Positions 10,409-22,579 of a DNA stretch of 64,000 nucleotides are shown one piece after another. The notes under the pieces are model-generated. The model saw only the letters and a list, made by a program, of their open reading frames with translations. It did not search any database and had not been told where the DNA came from. This DNA comes from Massospora cicadina (lineage: Eukaryota; Entomophthoromycota; Entomophthoromycetes; Entomophthorales; Entomophthoraceae). The DNA is taken from NCBI GenBank assembly GCA_022478985.1, contig JAKSZP010012274.1, forward strand, positions 1 through 64,000, in the 5' to 3' direction. The position numbers were made by a program, and so were the translations under genes. Position 1 is the stretch's first letter. Every line of letters starts with the position of its first letter.

Positions 10409-10501
10409 TCCTTTGTTTGTTTCTTTGTTTGTCCCATATGCGTTCCTATACCATTCATCCAATTGCAATGAAACTTTATTAAGTTGTTGTCACATGCCTG
10501 C

Positions 10502-12882
10502 TAACTGGATTCTTAACCAAATTGGAAATTTGGATGAGATATATGATGGGAATCAAAATTAATCAAACAAATTAGCGGAATCCATTATTGAGGAAAATCC
10601 CCAACAAATTTCTAGCCCTCTAAATATTGGGGATGATCCCAACTAATACAGTCACGTATTATTCACCCAAAACCCCCTAATATTGGGGTTCAAACCTGAT
10701 CTATGCGGTGAGAAAATCCTATTTGACTAAGATGACTAAGTTTTGGAGTTTTGAATTACATTCTAAAAGTGGCAGGTAAGTCTCAAAGCTGGATAGTGTG
10801 GAGGGGATAAATATATTAGGATGGGATTTGGAGCAATCTAATCCCCTATATATCATATAAATATATTAGTTTGAATGGTGTGTTAGCCTCAATTCAGGTA
10901 AATCCAATTAGGAAAATAAGATTAGATTAAGTGTCCAGACTTGGGATCCTTGACAGATGGTCTAGACTTGTAGCATAACGTCAAGGCCCAGTGGACATGA
11001 TTTAGCTACTTTGGGGAAACAAAGGCCCATCTATGGCTCTTAAATATTATAAATTAAATATATATATATATAAGTTATAGGTTGTCAGCAATCCAATGTC
11101 TTTATTAGAATATTTGGGAAGTCTTTTATAGGGTCAAGGGTAATTAATATATGCAAAAGTTGTTATTCTGATATCTATTAATAGAGATATCAGATAAATT
11201 ATAATACTAAATAAAGGATTATATAACAAGGTTGCTACAAAGCACCCAATAAATTCAGATAGGAATGATTTCATCTCAAATCATATAGAACATCATCCCA
11301 TAAGGTTCTAGACCATTTTGTGAAGTTTTATTAAATCTATTAGGCTTTTAGCCTAATACCCTAAGACTTGGCCTTAAGGAAAGTGTCAAGGTTTACCCCA
11401 GGATAAGGATTAACCTTAAAAGGGTAAAATCCTGAAAGAGCTCCCCTCAAGCCTTGTCCTAGGGGGGATCCTCTTCAACCAGTGTCGAGGGGCTCAATTC
11501 CTAAAGAAATTGGTGTTTTTAATTATAGTTACAAAGAGCTGAGAAGCCAGTCAACATTGTTAATTGGATTGGATTTGCTCACCTGTCAGAGTAAACAGGT
11601 CCTTCTGAATTAATTCTGCCCTTTGATCAATATGTAGAACAACTTTCAGGAATCCTGTGTGTAACAACGCCAAAAGACCATCAAAGTGGGGGGAGTGCAG
11701 ATTAACTCATTGCGCGGGGTCTGTATCCAAAATAGCAAAACCCTTAGGTGCTGAAAAGATAACACCTACAATTTATTAATCCATCAAGGGCAAGAATGAG
11801 TCTCTGAAAGACCAAGGGAGGTAAACAGCCATTGAGAGTTTATATTCCTTAAGACATCTTTCATGGTGTTTCACAATGAGAGACCCACAAAGAGGTAGGG
11901 TTGGTAAATCTCCAGATATTATCAATTAAATAAATAACAAATGAATAAAATATCCTTTTATTGCACAGGGAATTCAAGTCTCATTTTTGGGTAAATATTG
12001 GCACCAGGGCAGGCTCACCCATACCATTTTGGTCCATTTGGAAAAATTTATAAGTATAAAAATAAGTTGATCAATTATCAATCAAGGAGTTAGTTCAGGA
12101 CCTCACTAGAATTTAAAAACAATTATTGAAATTATCCTCCAGGATGTAATAGACGTTTTGCTTGCTTCCATCTTGGAGATGCCCCTGTAGTGAGCACCAC
12201 TTTTGAAGTTTTTAAATTACACTTAAAAAATGGCAGGTATTATCTTAAAGTTACTTATATGGATTCTCCAAAAAGTTTCTAGTAATAGTAAAAATAATAT
12301 TGAAAAAATGACTTAACCTTTATTAGCAAAAGGATTGAATATTTATATGCTTCAAAGTAGTTCAAGTATTATCAGATCTTTTCAATTGTTGAGAAATTGA
12401 ATCTTATGATATCACTGGTTGGGATAAGCATGATCGTTATTATTAGGCTTGATAAAAGTGGATTCAGTAAGTTCCCCCTCTAATATTACTAGAGGAATAT
12501 TTTGGTTAGACATTTTAGGGACGGAAGAATTCAGTAAAATTCCAAACACTAAGCCTGCTACAGAATCCCCATTTTGTAAAAATTATAGATCTTAGCTTGG
12601 ACCACTTAGAAATGAACTGGGTAACCTCCATGATTTCCCTTATAATTTTGATTCCAAGCAAATAAAGATTACTCTCTTCTTTGCCATTTTAATTCAAATT
12701 AGCCTACCTCTATTAGCTTAGGGATGATCTTATATTAGGACTTACCACTCTAGACATAGTATCTGGAGTAAAGACTTTTTGGCTGAGAAAAACAAAAAGA
12801 TATTTTTGAACATCCAGGAGCTTTGGGTCCCCTGGCCTCAAAAATTAAGGGATACATGGCATCAATCCCTGTGGTCCTAACA
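10502..12882 (+). repeat. 5' LTR of G1, interrupted
   Basis: Parts 10502-10740 and 12549-12882 match the 3' LTR (21230-21796) in order, for example CAAACCTGATCTATGCGG and ATTATAGATCTTAGCTTGG. The 5' terminus has decayed (TAACTGG for the TGTCAAAA seen in the 3' LTR). It ends at CCTAACA just before the primer site. The interruption is element X. Confidence 0.85.
10741..12548 (-). mobile_element. Small LTR retroelement X in the G1 5' LTR (noncoding)
   Basis: It sits between CTAAG duplicates (10736-10740 and 12549-12553); the G1 3' LTR has the uninterrupted site. Termini are imperfect inverted repeats (TTTTGGAGTTTT and AAAATTCCAAAC). An internal start like the left end recurs at about 12200. Directly left of that is CCCCTGTAGTGAGCACCA (12182-12199), the complement of the primer-site sequence that follows the 5' LTRs of G2 and G3. 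It is therefore read as minus-oriented with a 5' LTR at ~12200-12548. The internal ~1 kb has no ORF, so it is a TRIM/LARD-like or deleted element. Confidence 0.6.
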
Positions 12883-12886
12883 AAAC

Positions 12887-12904
12887 TGGTGCTCCCTGCC
12901 AGGT
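12887..12904 (+). other. Primer-binding site of G1
   Basis: TGGTGCTCCCTGCCAGGT begins 4 nt after the LTR end. TGG directly after an LTR is the expected complement of tRNA 3' CCA. Its first 8 nt (TGGTGCTC) are the same as in G2 and X. The primer tRNA was not identified. Confidence 0.6.
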
Positions 12905-13094
12905 ACACCCCAAGTTCCCAGTGAAAACATAAAATAAATAAAAATGAACAATAAAAATTCAGTGTCAGATCTCTTTTTAGATCAGGAACACCTTAAACTC
13001 TTGGCAAATCTATCTGATATGATGTGTGGGATGAAACAAAGAATTATCACCCTTGAGCAACACCAACTAGAACTTCAAGATGTGACTACCAAGC

Positions 13095-13226
13095 AAGGGT
13101 GCTTATCCTGGCAGGTAAAACTGCTTCCACCCTAGTGCAGGTTTTGAGTTCAAAACCTGTACTGGCTAGAAAAATTCTTGGTGTGGTATATTTTTCCCAA
13201 GGTTGACCCACCTTGCATATTTTTAT
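13095..13226 (+). mobile_element. SINE family 2, complete copy (132 bp)
   Basis: A precise insertion in gag with a perfect 18-bp duplication, AAGATGTGACTACCAAGC (13077-13094 and 13227-13244). The head starts GGGTGCTT (also the start of family 1), with B-box-like GAGTTCAAAACC at about 13146. The tail TTCCCAAGGTTGACCCACC then A/T matches the family-1 tail. The insertion adds in-frame stop codons to gag. Confidence 0.85.
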
Positions 13227-13708
13227 AAGATGTGACTACCAAGCTCAAAAGCAAAATTTGGCAGTAACCCTCTCATTGCCATTAAATTGGCCTTTGTGCC
13301 ATCCATGATTGGGTAAGCTCAATAATTGAAGATATTAACGCCTTACAAAATAAAAAGGATGCCCTCCACCCCTATGAAACTTCCAGCAATATCATTTCCT
13401 CTTTAGGTGAAAACGTGACCCAATGTCAGTTAATATTGTTTGGCTATCAACCCCCCTGTGGCATATTCAAACTGACGTTCAAAGAGAAGTATGTCTCAGG
13501 TGAAGGAACATGTTTTCTTTCTTATTTTATTATGAAAGTGCTATGGAGGAAACCACTGACACCCAACGTCTCAAACACCTAACTGTCTTATTTGCGTAGC
13601 TCAAGACATTATGGTACCTCATCTAGTACATTTTAGACTTGGGATGACGCCAAGCCTGCCTTGCTTTGAAAATTTGAGATGACCATAATTAATCCAAAAA
13701 AAGCAAAA

Positions 13709-15613
13709 TTTTTAATTTTATTCAAGGTAAGCTGATCAGGGGATGAACATTACCAAAACAGAAACACCAAACAAGCAAACCAAAAAACATGAACCAACCG
13801 CTCTAAATGAGCGGCAAGGCAAAGTAAAAAATGAATAACAACCTACTAGGTGGGGCAGTGGTGAACCGCTTATCCCATGGCGGAGGGGAGGGGGGATCAG
13901 GTAGATTATTGGTTTGAGATTCACCATTGAAGAGGCGAATGCTGAGAGCAAGGGGGTTGGGGCATCCGCAGGATGAGGTTCAAGGTAATAAAGATAATTG
14001 TTAAGATTGTCATTGACAATTTGGGCCTAGAGCATAGCCTCCAGGAGTTTGGCAACATGGTGTTTGGCTTGTATGCATGCGTCAAGAAACTGGGCGAATT
14101 TTATAATATAGGCTCTGATGATACACGTGGTGGGGGAAAATCTTCCAGTGCAGCAACATGCTTGACTGCAGTGGTGGCAGTTTCATTTAATCTATTGATC
14201 TCCTCTTTTGCAATGTCAGAGAATTGGGAGGGAATTGGGTGACATGTATCCCTTCCTTAAATTCAGTGACAGAGATTGTATGGCTTCTCAGAGATGGCAA
14301 CTTTTGGGTGAAGCAACTGAGGCCTTGACAAGCTGATGGTCACTCAGGAAAGGGGTAGCGGTGGGTTTGGGGACATATTTCTTAGGTGAGAATGGTGCAT
14401 CAAAGTCTAAAGGCAGAGAAGGTTTCAAATTAATTGGAGAGTGTTTAAGTGGGACAATTTCACCAGATTCTTTCACTTCATCTAATAGGTCCCAGGGATT
14501 TTGGTTGAGTGGGATTGAGTCAGAGAGACGTGGCTGTGGTTGGGTAAGTTTTGGGGAAAAAATTGTTTGGTTTAAATTTGGGTCCAAACCTGCTCCTGAT
14601 TGGTTAGATTGTGAGATAATTGGCCAGCTTGGGTTTTATTTGCAAAGTTTTGCTAATTTTTTGAGCGCTCAGCTGGAGAGGGTGGGGGAAGCCAAAATCC
14701 CCACTTGAATGCCATTGGTGTGGCCTAATGGGTGGGCTTAGCGTTTTTGCATTGTTTGAACTGTATTAACATGCCTTTTAGGAATGGTCCAATTCATGGC
14801 AGAGGGGGCAAACTGTGCGGCCATTGTTAATGTGAGCCCAAAAGAAGTGATCTGGTGTGGGTGGGATATAGGTATGCGGTGGGATGTGCTGGGCTATGAT
14901 TAGCTGGTGGAGGGTAATGGTGGCCAATGCCTGAGGTGCTGCTAGTTGCTCTGCACTGCTTGGGACAAGGAAGGGGAGAATGGGGTCTGTGTCATAATTG
15001 GACAGCCCTGTCATCAATTCTTCATAGAAAGTTTGAGGGGAAGGTGTGAGGGAAGGTTTGCAAAGGTCACTACAAGTGTGGTATCGTTGGGGAGACGTGT
15101 TTGGGTGGTGGTAATGGGTGTGTTTTTATAAATTAAGGGCATTGCTGCTTAAGCAGTCGCGTCCTCTTCAGTGGGGAAGCCTATATCAAAATAGCCCTGT
15201 AAGGGAGGAAGGTTGATAAATCTTGCTAGTGTAAAGGTGGCGTTGACAGCTTGATTATTGCTTTGTCAGCATAAAGGAAGAGACGTCCCTACTCGATGTG
15301 GAGGCAAAAGCAAATATTGGAATAGGGTAGGGCTAGGGGTGGGGTTGGGTTGGGTGGACTCGCACTAGGTGCAGTACTTAGTACCTTGGAGGGACAAATT
15401 GGCCAGTTGCATTTGGCGGGCTGGATGAGCCAGTCTTTACGCATTTGCCTGTTGGGCAGTAAATGCTATTGGGTGGAGCACTGCTGCCCCACACTGGGGC
15501 AGCAGGTGGTGGATCTGAGGACATGAAATGGAAGATTAATATGGTGAGGTGACGGTAAAAAATCAACCTTTTTTTTAAAAAATTGCTCAAAATTGATGTC
15601 AAGTGGAAAAACC
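13709..15613 (-). mobile_element. ORF1-only LINE derivative, second copy, inside G1 gag
   Basis: A minus-strand counterpart of 6476-8424, with the same ORF1 start context (ATGTCCTCAGATCCACCACC near 15520), same domain order and same 3' tail (CCCCTGATCAGCTTACCTTG then AATAAAATTAAAAA). Its flanks, AATCCAAAAAAAGCAAAA and AATATCCAAAAGCAAAC, look like a decayed target duplication. The 99-codon open stretch 14587-14288 is Pro/Leu-rich. A CPLC motif followed by Asp-His lies near 14800. The region is broken by stops, and no RT is present. Confidence 0.72.
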
Positions 15614-16199
15614 AATATCCAAAAGCAAACTTTCATGGGTATAAGCCTTGATTGGGGAGAAACCACCACTGAGTTTGCTCATTGTTTTTACCTTAAGGCT
15701 CAATGTTGGGTTCAGGAAAACATCTTACTTTAGATGAAGCTATTACTGCTTTGTTTTCATCATTTAAATTTTTGCCTTACATTATACTTTATAATAAAGC
15801 GGTGAAGTCTAACTGGACGTCTCTCCTCCATGTCAAAGAAGCTATTTTGGAGATTCCTGCTTACCTACTTAAACCTACTGGTCCCAGGTTTTAATATTAT
15901 TAACAAGCCTCAGCCTCAAGTGCTAGTGTTTACCCCCTGAGTCGCCTACACTTGAATTATAATGCACCCATTGCAAGAAAACCAACCGCACTGTAGACTT
16001 TGTTGCATTCTTCAACATGAGTTGACAAGAGATCAGTTAGTATATGGCAGGAGGCTCCCTATACTGGCAACAATCAAGTGCCTCAAGACTCTTGCTCCAC
16101 CTCTAGCTCTATTACTAGAACTTTAAATGTTTTGTGGCAGCTGCGTTGCAGAAGCTGACGTACCTCTTTATATTCAAGAAAAATAAGATCTCCAGCATT

Positions 16200-18137
16200 C
16201 TTACTTTTATGTTGGTCAGTTACCCAAACAAATTTTGGCGGTCAGCTCTTCTATGGAAAGCCAAGCATTGGCAGATAAAACTTTTATATGCATTGAACAG
16301 CCCTGATCTTGGCTGCAACAGAATCTTCTGCTTGTATAGCTACAAACTCTAATGACAGTTTACTAGCTGTTAATTCCCAGTTTGGATCTTCAGTGGTTCG
16401 AGTAAAGGTAGTTGTACATAAGTTATAGTCCTGGAGATAATTGACACCAGTTCCACGGTTAACCTTATTTCCTCCTAACTTATCCAGAATATAAAAATGG
16501 CTCCAGACTTGATTACAAAGATGAATATATGATGGCTGGTAATCAGTCAACTAAGGCAATAAGAACCTATTCTGCCTTACCCCTTCATTTTTGGGAAACT
16601 TTCAACTACTGCCACCACCATTGCGTTAGAAAACGATACTTATGAGTTGCTTATTGGGGTCCACTTATGCGGGAGTTTAACTGCATCATCAACCACAAAG
16701 AAAAAAACCTGCCCTGCTAAGGTATTAAATCCTATTAATATTCAAACTCTACATCAAAAGTAAGGGAGCCCCAAAAATGGACATGCATCCTTAAATACCA
16801 GCCCTCCACTTGCAAAGTTGAATACCAAGTATTAAGGGAAAAAACTAAGTTACCCCTGGAGGCTGTGAATGCCAAAGACAGGATCCCTCTGTATACCCCT
16901 CATCCTATTACAATACCATCTGTCTCAAAAGTTATTGTGGATATGGGGATCCAAATTCTCACCCCTCCTAATCAGATTTTGGAGCTAAGTGGACACCCAA
17001 ACCCTTCAATCAGAGAAGCGTTGACCTGCCCAGGGATTTTGGGATCTCGCCTATGTGAAATCTATCTCTATCTTATTAGGGAATTTAATGAATCATACCA
17101 TCCAAGTCCTGCGGCATTCCTCTATTGCTTATGTAAAACTATGTCCCATTGAGTGTATTGCCAATGTGAGATGTTTTGGCTCCTTACAAGATTTAGAATT
17201 TGATCCTTTACCCACCATAGCTCTAGTCAAAAGCTGGATTGAAAATAATCTTACCCCTAACGATTTCTATAATGTTAAGAACCTCCTTGAGAATATGGCA
17301 ATAAAATTTTCTCAGGACCAAGTGACTATGAGAAAATGTCTGAGGTAATTTAGCAAATTGAGACTGAGGCTCACCTTACATTCAAATACTGGCCTTACCA
17401 AAAATCCAAAGTGGAGGAAAATCAAGTGGCCTTAGAATTACACCAATTTTTGAAGGCCTGTTTACTAGTGTATTCTAAAAGCCCGTGGGCTTCCCCACTC
17501 CTATCAATTTAGAAGAAGGTGGTGGCCACCGTGTTGTCATGAGTTATTGCCACCTCAATTCTATTACAAAAAAGATAGCTATCCTCTGCCACCTAAAAAA
17601 TGATTACTTATGCTTGATGTTGGGATCCAGTTATTTTTCAGCTATAAATCTTGCCAGCGGGTACTGGCAAGTCAATCTTCACTGAAAGATTGTGAAAAAA
17701 TTGCTTTCATCTAAAGTGAAGGATTATTTGAGCCCCTATAATGCCGCGGGGGTTATGTAATGCCCCTGCTACATTCCAACGCGCCATAGATGGGCTCTTA
17801 GGTGATTTAAAAGGCTCCTGTGTGCTAGTTAATCCTGATGACATTACCATTTTTTCAAGAACCTTTACCAAGCACCTAGATCACCTCAGGCAAGTCTTTT
17901 AGTAGTTACGGCAATATTTATTAAAACTAGATTTCAAAATGCTCAATATTTCAGAGTGAGATGGATTTTTGGGCTATAAGGTTAGTAAAACCGGAATATC
18001 CCCAATGGAAGACAAAGTCTTTTCCATTACTAGGATGTACCCCCTAAATACCTATAAGAAGTACAACTTTTCTTAGGGATGGTGGGATATTATTGCTATT
18101 TTATTCCCCACTTTGCAGACACATCCAGCCTCTAGTA
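16200..18137 (+). pseudogene. Protease and reverse transcriptase of G1
   Basis: A stretch at 16855-17000 (pattern VNAKDRIPLYTPHPITIPS) is shared with G5 (near 60070) and precedes the polymerase. RT motifs are visible at 17530-17690 (HRVVMSYCHLNSITKK, then FSAINLASGYWQVNLH), at ~17740-17790 (PRGLCNAPATFQRAID in a shifted frame) and at 18070-18135 (FLGMVGYYCYFIPHF). The YxDD region (~17820) is broken. It is interrupted after 18143 by a solo LTR. Many stops fall where Gln or Trp is expected. Confidence 0.8.
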
Positions 18138-18143
18138 TACTTA

Positions 18144-19499
18144 TGTCATGAAGACAGAAAGATATGTTTAGACCGCCTGCCAGTATGGATGCCTAAGCAC
18201 CCAAATGACAAGCCCAAATGCCAGAGGCACTGCTGCTTGAATGACAGTTATTTGAATGGGAACATATTTTACTAATGAGCGCTTGGGTCATGATTGTGAA
18301 TATTAACCTGGCAACAAACCAAGCAAACATGATCCCAGGGCCTGCGAGTTTGGGAGCTGGGAAAAATTAGGTTGTGTAGGGTATTTAAATCTTGTCATAA
18401 TAAAGGTTTAATTTGAGAAACAGGATTTTTTTAGTGAAAATAAAGGGAGAAAATCAATTATCAATTTTCTCTGTGTGTTATGACTGTTTAAGTAGATGAC
18501 TGATTTAGGGAATAGCTTAATAAAGCTTGGGATTGGGGCCCTCAAGGATTTGCCTAATCTGGAGAACTTTGAGTGAGGAGAAAAACGATTTTACTCTAAA
18601 CTGACTTTGCAATTGTTGGCGGTGGGCTGAGTTGTTATCAATTTGACCCTGGACGCCCAAACTGCAGTTTCACCACAAACCTCAATGGTTAGCACAACGG
18701 TGTCTTGCCTGATGGGTAATGGGAAACTCCAATGCCACCCCACATAGGGGCAGTCCCAAGAGGTCAGGAACAGGGTAAGGATATCTAACCCACCCGCACC
18801 CATCACTTTGGTGTCTGTTCAGCCAAGCGAGATGCAATGAATGATGATCCTAATTTTTATGGGGAGAATTCCAAGCTAGCGGCAACATTCAATGATGGGG
18901 GTACATACCAATTGGGCTTTGTCCTCAATGTTTTTGAGGGAAGTTTTGAATTTTCAACAACACTTCCCAATGGCTTGTTGCCATTGGCAAGTTTAACTGA
19001 GGATTTGTCGCTATATACATTCTTATCAAGAGGTACACAACTGTTGGGCTTTGTCCCAATGATTTTTGAGCAGGCCTTGAACCAATGCAAAATTTCCCAA
19101 TGCCCCAATGCCAATGGCAAAATTAGCTGAAATATGACTCTTGGTTCCCATTTCTGAATTTGTAAGCCTTCAGGCTTTGTTGCCAAAGATTTAAGGTTTC
19201 TGAATCTTAATTTTGAGGTCTCAGTGTCATCAACTTCATAAGATCCTTTTGACCCATGGGGGTGGCAGCTTCCAATTATTTTGGTGCAAATTTTCTCAAT
19301 TTGCAAACTAATTTGGCAAATGTAATTATTAGGACAGGTGGTGGGATCTTCAAGGGAGGGCTGTTACCCATAGCTCATCTATCACATGGGCAAGATTGTC
19401 CTGTGAGACAAGTGGGACAGCTGCCTATTTGGCCCATTTTTTCGTTGAGAACGGAAACAACACCCAGTCCAGGCAAAGGGATGCTCCCCCAGACTTACA
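18144..19499. mobile_element. Solo LTR, family B, copy 1
   Basis: TGTCATG...CTTACA, 1356 bp, with flanking 5-mers ACTTA and ATTTA (one C/T difference). The pol reading frame resumes directly after it. A second copy (43510-44670) shares both termini and internal blocks (GCATTTGGG-like block near the left end, GGGGCAGTCCCAA, CATGGGCAAGATTG). TG...CA ends with 5-bp duplications and no internal region make it a solo LTR. A 149-codon open stretch on the minus strand (19306-18857) is not recognised as a protein. Confidence 0.7.
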
Positions 19500-21229
19500 A
19501 TTTACTTAAGAAAGGGATACTTTTTTAGTGGAAAGAAGAATAGCAGCAGGTCTTTGACTTGCTACGCGTCTCTCTCTCCCACTCTCCAGTACTTATTCAT
19601 CAAAAGATGATCAACCCTTTCTCCTCTTTACTGATACTAGTGATAGCCATTGAAGCTATACTATCTCAACATGACGAAAACTTAGTGGACCATCCTATCG
19701 CCTACTATAGCAAAACCTTATCCAGAGCCAAACGCAACTATAGCATTACAGAACGTAAATGCTTGGCAGTCCTACTGGCTATTAAGAATTTCTGACCTTA
19801 CTTATATGGGAAATATTTCACCATAATTACCAACCATGCTTCCTTGTAATGGCTATTGCAAATGAAGGACCCCAATGGGATATTAGCCTGGTGGAAGTTA
19901 AAACATCAAAACTACAACTTTTCCATTATCCATCGACCAAGGACCATACACCAAGATGCATATTGCCTATCCCAGCTTCCCATATTAACTTTAACTGACC
20001 CTTAAGAGGATAAACTCTACATCCTTTTAACACAATCACATTTATGGAAGGACAACTTCCTGACCCTTCAAAACTATTTAGCAAAAAAATTAGTCAAATC
20101 TTCAAGTCAAGATTGGCCAGATGCACAAACTTGTGTTCAAAAATTGGGTACCCTATGTATAACCTTCAGCTCAAACTGACGTCATATTGGAGGACATTGG
20201 CAAGTTGGCCACAAGGGAATTCAGAAAACCTACCAGTGGCTTAAGACTAATGCTATTGAGAATTTATGCTTGTTTCAATCCAAGATGTATTAGAGTTAAA
20301 CCTGGTATGTAAAAGTCAAGCTGGACCTAATCCCTGACCTCAACATCCAGTGGTTCTACCCTGTGAACCCTTCCATACTATTACTAATAATGTTGTGGGA
20401 CCCTCCCTCGAGCCTCTAATGGTTGTTGATTCCTCCTTCTAGCTGTGGACCATTTAACTAAGTGGATCAAAGCTGTATCTTTACCCTCAGCTTCAGCAAA
20501 GGCTACCACCACGTTTTTGTATAATCAGATTATTACCCAAAATGGGTGTCCTAATACCATTCTTTCCAATAACGGGCAAAACTTCTAATTGATACTGATG
20601 AATGATTTAGCTGAACTTATGGGAACCACACATGTATTCTCCACCCCCTACCATCCTGCAACCAATGGGATGGTAGAGCAGGAAAATTGTACTCTAACTG
20701 TAAACTTCCGGAAAATGGCTAAGAAAGACCCCCTTCATTAGCCACAATATCTGCCTAGTGCAATTTTGGCCTATGGTATAAGCTACCATCAAATAATTAA
20801 GATGTCGCCCTTCCAAGTGTTGTATGAAAGAAATCCTCAGCTTCCTTTTAAAGTGCAGGCTATGCTTGACCAAGCCTCCCCTGAAGCCCTTAAAGTCACT
20901 ATGCAAACTATTGCCAATGAAATTATCTGACTTTAGGCCCTGGATTCTGAGAACCTGTTTACTACAACTAGTATAGAAACTAATCAATTTAATGATAAGC
21001 ATTACCCCCTGAACACCTTCCAACTAGGTGATCTAGTCCCTTTCTATCATCATCTGCCTAGAGGTTGTGACAAAAAATTGGGCACCAAATGGTCAGGGCT
21101 TTACAAAGCCTTTATAAGCAGGGAATTGAACATCAATTGTGGAGGTCATTCAAGGTACCATAGTAAACCGCATACATAGTCACTTTCTACATCCGTTTTC
21201 CCCCTACACCAAGATCTAGAGGGTGACGT
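19500..21229 (+). pseudogene. RNase H and integrase of G1
   Basis: RNase H: TNHASL and LLQMKDPNG-type motifs at 19820-19900, preceded by HPIAYYSKTLSRAKRNYS at 19690-19745 and followed by FSIIHRPRT. Integrase core: VDHLTKWIKAV near 20440-20480, TILSNNGQNF near 20560-20590 (Asp replaced by Asn), STPYHPATNGMVEQ near 20640-20680. The C-terminal region GCDKKLGTKWSGLYK lies near 21065. The catalytic triad is not intact. The 3' LTR follows at 21230. Confidence 0.82.
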
Positions 21230-21796
21230 TGTCAAAATCTTACCCAAATTGGAGATTCAGATGAGGCATATGATAAGAATTGAATCTTAGCCATCAAAAT
21301 AGCTGAAACTATTATCAGGGATAAACCCTGAAGAATTTCCAGCCCTCTTGACATTTAGGACAAACCCTGACTAATATAGTCACATATCTACTCGCCCAAA
21401 ATCTCCTAATATTGGGTTCAAACCTGATCTATGCGGCAACCAAATCCTATTTGACTGAGATGACTAAGCCTGCTACAGAATCCATATTTTGTAACAATTA
21501 TAGATCTTAGCTTGGACCACTTGAAAATAGACCGCATAACCTCCCTAATCTCCCATATAATTTTAATTCCAAGAAAATAAAAATTACTCTCTTCTTTGCC
21601 ATTTTAAGTAAAATTGGCCTACCTCTATTAACTTAAGGACAATTTTATATTAGTCTTTAACACTCCAGAAATAGTATTTAGAGCAAAGTCTTTTTGACCA
21701 ATAAAAGTGAAAAGGTATTTCTAATACCCAGGAACTATGGGTCCTCTGGACTCAAAAATTAAGGGAAACATGGTATCAAATTCCGTGGTTTTGACA
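21230..21796 (+). repeat. 3' LTR of G1 (567 bp)
   Basis: Starts TGTCAAAA and ends TTTTGACA, an 8-bp terminal inverted repeat with canonical TG...CA. Uninterrupted, it gives the reference for both the insertion site of element X and the decayed left end of the 5' LTR. Confidence 0.92.
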
Positions 21797-21849
21797 CCTG
21801 CAAAGGTTTCTGAATTAGTTTTTTATATAAAAATTATAATAAAATAAAA

Positions 21850-22578
21850 AGTTTTATATTTAACAAGTAAAAAATCATATATCTTATAATGGTAATCAGT
21901 ATATTGTTACAGCTAAGCAGTTTGACAGTCAGTTGATTTGATAGTTGATATGGGTTTTCCAAAAGATTGGTGGTTTTGGGTTGATCCTTAGCTTGGTGGT
22001 TTTATTAAACAGTAATTGATTGGTTTTTTTGATAAGTTAATTGGTTTTGGTAAGTTGTTGGTGGGTTTTTGTTTTTCAACAAGTTTAGTTTGAATTTATT
22101 AAACATTTGGTGATTGGCTGATTTGTTATGTTCAATGGCTTTAGCTAAGCAGGTTAATGTTTTATCTATGATTAGCCATGTTCCCAATAAGATTTCTCAC
22201 CACAACATATCATGAACCATTTGACTATCCTCAAATTATTTAGGTTTGGGTGAGCAATTTGGTGAATTATTATTATATTTTTAATTCTCAACCACTTGGC
22301 CATATAGATTGAACCTATAAAACTCAATGGTTTCAGATGTCAGTCAGTCAGTGTTAGTATTTTATTAAGTAGATATAAAATCTAAAATACTCAATTAAAA
22401 TCATTTGTTTATTAACCTGAGCAATGCTGGGTAATACCACTACCTATCTATAATATAATAACCAATTTAGTTATTTCAGATTCGTTTTTTATTAACCCTG
22501 GGAAATTCTGGTTAACAAACTATAGAAAGCCTAAAAAAATAATTCTAATCATCTGGCAAGCTACAAACACCATGGCAA
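21850..22578 (+). mobile_element. Helitron-like decayed 3' region
   Basis: A hairpin-like CCTGAGCAATGCTGG (22416-22430) is followed by G, 8 nt and CTAC (22440-22443), a CTRR end with its last base changed. A second weaker repeat of the same block is at 22490-22535. The upstream sequence (21980-22080) resembles the reverse complement of 4210-4400, beside the Helitron-like end at 4127. Confidence 0.35.
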
Positions 22579-22579
22579 G

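Larger units (their letters stand above)
12944..16130 (+). pseudogene. gag of G1, split by a SINE and a LINE derivative
   Basis: It starts at ATG 12944 with a Leu/Gln-rich coiled-coil-like N-terminus (63 codons before reading into the SINE). It resumes at 13245-13690 with stops, is interrupted at 13709-15613, and continues from ~15640 with a capsid-like stretch (residue run TLDEAITALFSSF near 15730). Near 15957-16010 lies a zinc-knuckle start (CTHCKKTNRTVD) whose later Cys/His positions are lost. Gag forms the virus-like particle and binds RNA. This copy cannot encode it. Confidence 0.7.
10502..21796 (+). mobile_element. Ty3/Gypsy LTR retrotransposon G1 (decayed, with nested insertions)
   Basis: Both LTRs and a perfect 5-bp target duplication, CCTGC (10497-10501 and 21797-21801), define the element. 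Internal order is PBS, gag, protease, RT, RNase H, integrase, which is the Ty3/Gypsy order. About 6.5 kb remains once the inserts at 10741-12548, 13095-13226, 13709-15613 and 18144-19499 are removed. Coding is broken in every domain by stops and frameshifts, so it is inactive. Confidence 0.88.

Noticed and set aside
13736..13951. Hydrophobic 71-codon minus-strand ORF as a membrane protein
   Set aside because: It is the 3' end of the ORF1-only LINE derivative; the matching region of the other copy (8180-8365) has a similar composition bias.
18857..19306. 149-codon minus-strand ORF as a gene
   Set aside because: It lies wholly inside a solo LTR and is not kept open in the second copy.
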